Shown: piece by piece, positions 58,877 through 64,000 of the stretch
Numbering within the stretch: position 1 is the first letter of the stretch
How the letters are laid out: each line of letters begins with the position of its first letter
Origin: Stenocarpella maydis
Lineage: Eukaryota; Ascomycota; Sordariomycetes; Diaporthales; Diaporthaceae
Reading direction: 5' to 3'
Assembly: GCA_002270565.1 (NCBI GenBank)
Contig: NQMI01000035.1
Coordinates: 120,702-184,701 of the forward strand
DNA: 64,000 bases
Position numbers and translations under genes: made by a program
Notes under the pieces: generated by a model
What the model was told of the DNA's origin: nothing
The model's database searches: none
What the model saw: the letters and a program-made list of their open reading frames with translations, nothing else

Positions 58877-59838
58877 TTACGACGGCAGACCCGCGCACTC
58901 GACAGCTGCGTCCCCTTCCGCCAGACATGCATCGACGTCAGCACCCCCGATCCCCTTCTCTTTCCACGCCAGAAGCAGCTGCTTGGGCAGCACCCACGCG
59001 TCCCTGGCCTCCTGGACCCTACCCTCCTGCGCCAATGCCCGCACCCGGTCCGGCGTATTCAATACCCCGGAGACCAGCTCCCTGATCCTCTTCTTCCTCG
59101 CCTGCGCCTCCTGCTGGGCCTTGTAGTCTTCCGGTTTCGGGGCCGACTCCCTAAGGGTGTCCCGGATGGATGATGCCTGTGAGTAGATGTGGGCGATGGC
59201 CGGGTCGAGGGTGGCAGCCATTGGGTTAAGAGGGTCCATTTTGGATCGCATCTGTCAGATGGAGGGGAGAGGTGGTCAGCTACGCGGTATCAAAGACGCC
59301 CGGATTGATTCGAAATGTGTGACCTGTGTACCTTGCGGATCGTCTCGGTGGCGGTGATGAGCTTGCTGTAATTGTCGTAGACGAGTGCCTTCTTCTCGGC
59401 ATCGAGGGCCCGTATCTCGCCCAGGACACGCGTATAGGTCTTGAGCAGCTCCTCGAGGCTGCTGTCCTTCAGCTTGGACATGACATAGGCGTCGGCGTCG
59501 AAGTCATCGGCATCGATCTCGGAGGTCGGGACGTCTGAATGGGGGAAATCGACGGGGTCGGCCAGGGAGGCGGAGTCGGTGTCAGTGACCTCGAGCAGCG
59601 GAGGCGTGGCGGCAACGGGGGTCTTCTTCAGGTTATAGTACTCGCGGAGGGCGGCACGGTTGCTGCGCTTGCTGGGGCCGGCTGCAGAGGCGGGCGCAGA
59701 TGGGTTGGGAGAGCTGGTGGCGGACCGGGGGATGTCGAGACTGGGCCGTGTGGACGAGGTGGGAGTTGCGATGGCCTGGGAGGAAGGAGTACGACGGAAG
59801 GAAGAATGAGGGTCCCTGGGCGAGGCTATGGTAGACAT
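58877..59838 (-). CDS. VPS51: GARP/EARP tethering complex subunit VPS51
   Basis: Exons 59332-59838 and 58877-59251 give 293 residues. VPS51 is part of the Golgi-associated retrograde protein complex that tethers endosome-derived vesicles. The domain shows NRAALREYYNLKK, DFDADAYVMSKLKDSSLEELL, a coiled-coil segment (RVLGEIRALDAEKKALVYDNYSKLI) and ATETIRK joined by the 80-nt intron to MRSKMDPLNPMAATLDPAIAHIY, all typical of filamentous-fungal VPS51. The frame opens at 59886, but MSTIASPRDP at 59838 is preferred as the start of a Ser/Pro-rich N-tail seen in relatives. It is far shorter than animal VPS51, as expected for fungi. Confidence 0.88.
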
Positions 59839-60901
59839 GTTCGGCGGCTGAAAAGGCAGACCAAGCTTGCACGTCTCAGTACTCATTCATCGTACTAGGG
59901 GCAGCAGCGGTGGTCGTGCAAGTGGTGGGCAGGGTCGACCTCCTCGGTGGAGTTTGTCGACGCATCACCGACACATGTCGGGTGACAGGGGTTCTCCAAC
60001 TGCAGTCGAGGGCAGAGCACGGGCCACGAGTGCCTGGTATAAGAAAGACTACGGAGTACTTATAACCCCCTGGCACCTGTTTTCTGCGAATACCCAGACC
60101 TCTTTAATTCATTACTAATTTAAATTGCAAACTCCCTACTTTATTTTTTAATAAAAAGTTTGTAGTTCTTATAAATAATTATAAAATATTAAATCTTATT
60201 AATAAAAGTAAATTAAAATATAATCATTATAGCTAATTCTTAACTAATAAATCTAATAAGTAGATTTATATTTAAGAGATATTTAATATAGAATTATTAA
60301 GTTTAAATAATAAGTAATTAAAGGCTTATTAAAGCTATTCTTAGTAAATACTAAAATTAATATTAAAGAACTTTCCCTCAAAGTATACCTTATTTAGTGG
60401 TATCAATTTATAAGTAATTATATAGTCTATCTCTTTGGCCTAGCTTACTAGAAGTATTAATTATATCTAGCAATCTAGTATAAGGGAGCGCTAGAAGTAA
60501 TTATTACTTTATTACTCAGCTTACTAATACCTAGGTATATTGACTAAACTGTATTCCTATTTATAAATTCGATTTAGTCTACTTAGCTAATTTTAGTACG
60601 GTCCTATCTTACTTAATAACTGTTTAGTCTTATTTCTATATGGAATTATAAATATCAATTTTTAGGAATTTTAGAATTCTTTTATTGAATTATTCAAGTA
60701 ATTTAATTTTAAACCTTCATAATTTTATTTTTCTAATATTAGCTTATATAATAAATTCTAAAATTCGAATTAAATAATAATAACTAAAGTATATAAGATT
60801 TAAGCTATTTTAAGATTTAGATTTATTTTAGGTTTAGTTTAAGGGTTTTAGTAAATTTAGTATAAATATTTTGATTTAAAAAATTAGGGTATCTATATAT
60901 A

Positions 60902-60973
60902 GTACCTAGCTACTTCCTAATAAATTATATTATATTATATACTAACGTGATTTATGAGGAAGCAGCTAGGTAG
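60902..60973. repeat. inverted repeat in the RIP block
   Basis: GTACCTAGCTACTTCCTAAT (60902 on) pairs with ATGAGGAAGCAGCTAGGTAG (ending 60973), with arms of about 24 bp and a short AT-only spacer. CTAGCTACTTCCT is also related to the outer end of the element at 28356-28693. Confidence 0.7.
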
Positions 60974-63159
60974 TGTGATGGATGCATATAAGCTAATGCT
61001 GTATATTGGCTGTAGCTAAGCTAGGTTTAATAAGGAAAGAAAAAGTAAAAGGAAAATCCTATAAGTCCGGAATTTATACTCTTATATATGGAATCCCTAG
61101 TGGGTCTGGAGGGAGCTGGATTGCGCTAATACCTAGAGTTTCACCCTATAATACTATCCCTTTCCTTTAAAACTAGTTATATAATTGCTAACTAAATTAG
61201 ATTAGATTCTAATCTTAATAAACTGCTAACTAGAATTAATTAGGGGCCTGCCTCTATCTTAATTTAACTGGAGGCAGCCTCTAATTTAATTTAATTAGAA
61301 GTCCTAAGTCCTTAAACCCTTAAATTTCCTAGCTTTTATACTTCTTCCCCTACTTTCTAATAATAATAAAATCAAATTAATAAGTATCCCTCTCTTAATT
61401 AAAAGTTTGCAGTTTCTGGCCCTAACCCTTAGAAGTTTATATAAATTCCCTTAGAAACTAAATTTCAGCCTTATTTAGAATACCTCCTAGTGTAATTGCA
61501 ATCTACCTACTTAATCTATAGTAGTAGGTAAGTGTGCAGTTTCTAATTATTTTTACTTAGTTTTCTAACTTTTTAGGGTAAAATTAAGTATAAGTGCTTT
61601 TACTATATCTCTACTAGCGCTAATTGTGAGTCCTATATTAGTATAAGTGATAAAGTTTATAATTCTTACTATTCTTACTTTTAGGCTAAGGTATATAACT
61701 TTTATACTAATCCTGTTAGATTCTGCTAATAATATAGTAACCCTATAATATTATACCTCCCTTTATTATAAAGTATTAGGACTACCTTTATATAAAGAAG
61801 GAGCTTTCTATTAATTAAATTTATAAGGTATTTCTAGCCTGATTCATATGATTTTTATGCCCTTGTTTTTAATTTCTACTAACTAGGGTAGGATGCAGGT
61901 TTTAAGAAGGTTTTTACTACCTATTGTACTATACTTATATATAAGAATGCTTATATTTTCTCTTTATAAGTAATCCCTATACTAATATTATTGTCTTTTA
62001 TACTCTTAGTAATAGTGTTCTAGCAGATATACCTTAGCTATCTTTTTTAGCCTTAATATCTTATATATAAATATAAATAATTAGAACTTTAATAGTAAAT
62101 TTCCCTTAATAAATTAGTTTTTAGTAAAAAGTAATTAGATTTCTAGTATTAATTATTAGTTTTTATAGCAGCTCTTTATACCCCCTTTTTAAATCAAGTT
62201 TTATATTAAGAAATATCTTATAACTTTCTTTACGAATTTATGCCCCTCCTCTTTTATATAATTTCTAGTCCTATCTATATAAAGTCCTATTAATCAATTA
62301 TATTACCTAAATAATTCTCCTCTCCCTTTTCCCCCTTTACTATAGAAGCTATCTTTTATCCTTATACAGTCTGCCCTTTGCTCTTCCTTCTAGTGGGTTT
62401 CCTATACTTTTTCTTAGGTTCTAAGTTATAAGCATTATATTTTGCTACTAGCTTATCCTTCTGGTAAGTGTTATTATATTGCTTCTTAAATTCATCTTAA
62501 GCTGAGGTTTCTTTTAGGTTTTTTAAGTTAGTTTAGATAGGATCTTAATACCCTACTTACTTAATTAGAGCTTCTTATTATATGCCCCTACCTACCTTCT
62601 TTATATGCACACATAGTAATTTTTCTATAAATTATTTCTAATAGCTATTAATAATTATTACTAAAGGCTAGGAATCTATATATTTCTAGCTAGGTATTAA
62701 GTCTTAGGCTATATAGTGAAAGTATTTAATATATACTTTTATATATTAGCTATTAGGAAACTAGAGATCTCTATTATTAATATGGATAGTATTCTTTTAA
62801 CCCTAAATTTTGTATATTTCTAATTATCTTTCTTTTTAAGGCATAATAAGTAGTAGTTTTATAAATCCACTTATATTAAATCTTCTTCCTAAAAGTATAG
62901 TGCTAGCTTATATTTTTAATTAGCTGTATTTTCCTAGGCCTGGGAAGCAGAAACTATAGTAGCTTAATAGAGGTCTGTTATCTACTGGAGCCTTTAGATG
63001 AAGGATTCTGCTTACTGCTCTAGGGGCCCTACTATAATGCCCTCTAGCTCTTAGTCCTTGGTTTTTAAAATAATTGGGTTAGGGTTATACCCCTTTATTA
63101 TAAAAAATGCTAATATACCTATGCTTGCATTCTTCTGGCTCCTTAGAGTTATTTAAGTT

Positions 63160-63786
63160 GCTAGCAGCTAATTTATTTAGTTATCCTGGTTTTAGTTAAT
63201 AAAAGCTATGAGATATACCTAAATTTTCTAATTTATATATTCTGGCTCTTTATTAGTCTTAGGGTGATATACTATATTAAGGGGTTATTTGATCCCTAAT
63301 AGCTAGCATATATGCTTCTAGAAGCAGCTTACCCAATTGGGCCTATGGTTAGATATAATAGCCTTTGGCTACCTATAGTATCTAGCCTAACACTAGAGGA
63401 AGCACTATATACATGCTTCTATATCTATAGTCTCTATAGGTTCTAGCATAATATCCTTACTTAAACGGTTATAAATAACCTATATATATTTATATCTCTT
63501 AAGCTGGATTATATTTGAGTAGTCTTAGCTATCTGAAGTTAGAAAGGTAGTTATAAAATCTATAGTAATTTCTTTATATCATCTATTAAGAACTAGCAGC
63601 AGCTTTAAGTATGCCTTTCTTATTTCTCTTTAGGGCTTTATTTTATTATAAATATTATAATTATATAGGAATTACTAAATTCTTTATTATATTAAGGATT
63701 AGTAAAAATGCTAACTTATTATAAATATTATACCTTTTTAGCTAGGATATCTATTAATTACTAAATTATAGGTAGTCTAAATGAAT
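63160..63786 (-). pseudogene. RIP-killed Ty3/gypsy integrase
   Basis: Read on the minus strand with frame changes and many TAG/TAA/TGA codons, the order of a gypsy integrase is still visible. A zinc-finger-like stretch ends in NKALKR; then YKEITIDFITT (catalytic core strand), RLSKDIMLEPIET, KAIISNHRPNWVS in the place of the second catalytic Asp region, and VYHPKTNKEPEYIN before the Glu helix. Stops sit where Trp or Gln codons are expected. The reverse transcriptase part would lie beyond 63786 and is interrupted by the LTR at 63916. Confidence 0.7.
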
Positions 63787-63915
63787 CTTATATAGAGATT
63801 ATTAGCTTTTAAGTCTTATAGGCTGGCTTTTTTAGATTCTTCCTTTTAGGTAACTAGGGCTCCTGGGATCTAAAGTCTTTCCTTATGCTATAGGAGTCTG
63901 TTATAGTTTATATAG

Positions 63916-64000
63916 TGTTAAACGGAACCGCTCAGCAGGGCGTTGGTACTCCGTGCAAGGAGTTACCCTAGACTTCGTTGTAAGGAGTTACCCTAGACTT
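63916..64000 (+). mobile_element. 5' end of an LTR, cut by the window edge
   Basis: The 85 bases are identical to the first 85 bases of the LTR at 25314, including the first two 19-bp repeats. The host side reads TATAG immediately before TGTTAAAC. Whether it is a solo LTR or a full element lies outside the window. Confidence 0.92.

Larger units (their letters stand above)
60091..63915. mobile_element. RIP-degraded retrotransposon block
   Basis: Composition changes abruptly to AT-rich at about 60090 and stays so for 3.8 kb. No frame is open for a useful length. A mutated Ty3/gypsy integrase is readable on the minus strand (63160-63786). A MITE-type end (60831-60853) and an inverted repeat (60902-60973) are nested near the left side. 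The block is cut at 63916 by a young LTR. Confidence 0.8.

Noticed and set aside
1..64000. tRNA, rRNA, CRISPR arrays, biosynthetic cluster
   Set aside because: No cloverleaf with a GTTCGAATC-type arm in context, no rRNA core sequence, no spaced repeat array and no synthase-type genes were seen by eye. A tRNA scan could not be run.

Overview
The window comes from the nuclear genome of a filamentous ascomycete (Pezizomycotina, most like a Sordariomycete). The genes have short 46-120 nt introns with GTRAGT-type donors and CTAAC/CTGAC branch points. The gene-bearing DNA is GC-rich and is broken by very AT-rich blocks whose only recognisable ORFs are riddled with TAG/TAA stops, the mark of repeat-induced point mutation (RIP). 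All genes were rebuilt by hand by joining exons, so intron positions are predictions; every model below keeps its reading frame from ATG to stop.

Left arm (1-16 kb), gene-dense: ERO1 thiol oxidase (+), USB1 U6 snRNA exonuclease (-), a short PAL1-domain protein (+), an alpha/beta hydrolase (+), N-myristoyltransferase (-), a single-pass membrane protein of unknown role (+) and an ABHD12-like serine hydrolase (-) that needs a GC-AG intron. At 16.2-18.75 kb lies an AT-rich element with 42-bp inverted termini. It holds a RIP-killed ORF and a palindromic pair of LTR ends joined at an N.

Middle (19-45 kb): the SWR1-complex subunit SWC3 (+), a decayed gene fragment at 22.6-23.0 kb, and a 5.5-kb RIP block (23.6-29.1 kb) into which an intact 596-bp solo LTR inserted with a GAATT target duplication. 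Then come an oxysterol-binding protein (-), about 8-10 kb with no gene I can support, and a grainyhead/CP2-type transcription factor (+) with a long leader, a 14-nt first coding exon and a 540-nt second intron.

Right arm (48-64 kb): a very large GPI-anchored Ser/Thr-rich surface glycoprotein (-). My model gives it 21 exons and 1567 residues; fifteen consecutive small exons in its stalk are all multiples of three with phase-2 boundaries. I consider this the most interesting object in the window. Next are a compact four-exon BolA2-like gene (-) divergent from NIF3 (+), then VPS51 (-). From 60.1 kb to the end is a second large RIP block with a dead Ty3/gypsy integrase and, at the right edge, the first 85 bp of another copy of the same LTR.

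The genes are housekeeping functions of secretion and trafficking (ERO1, NMT, OSBP, VPS51), RNA and chromatin (USB1, SWC3), metal or Fe-S handling (BolA2) and regulation (CP2). There is no operon or biosynthetic cluster. I found no tRNA, rRNA or CRISPR.
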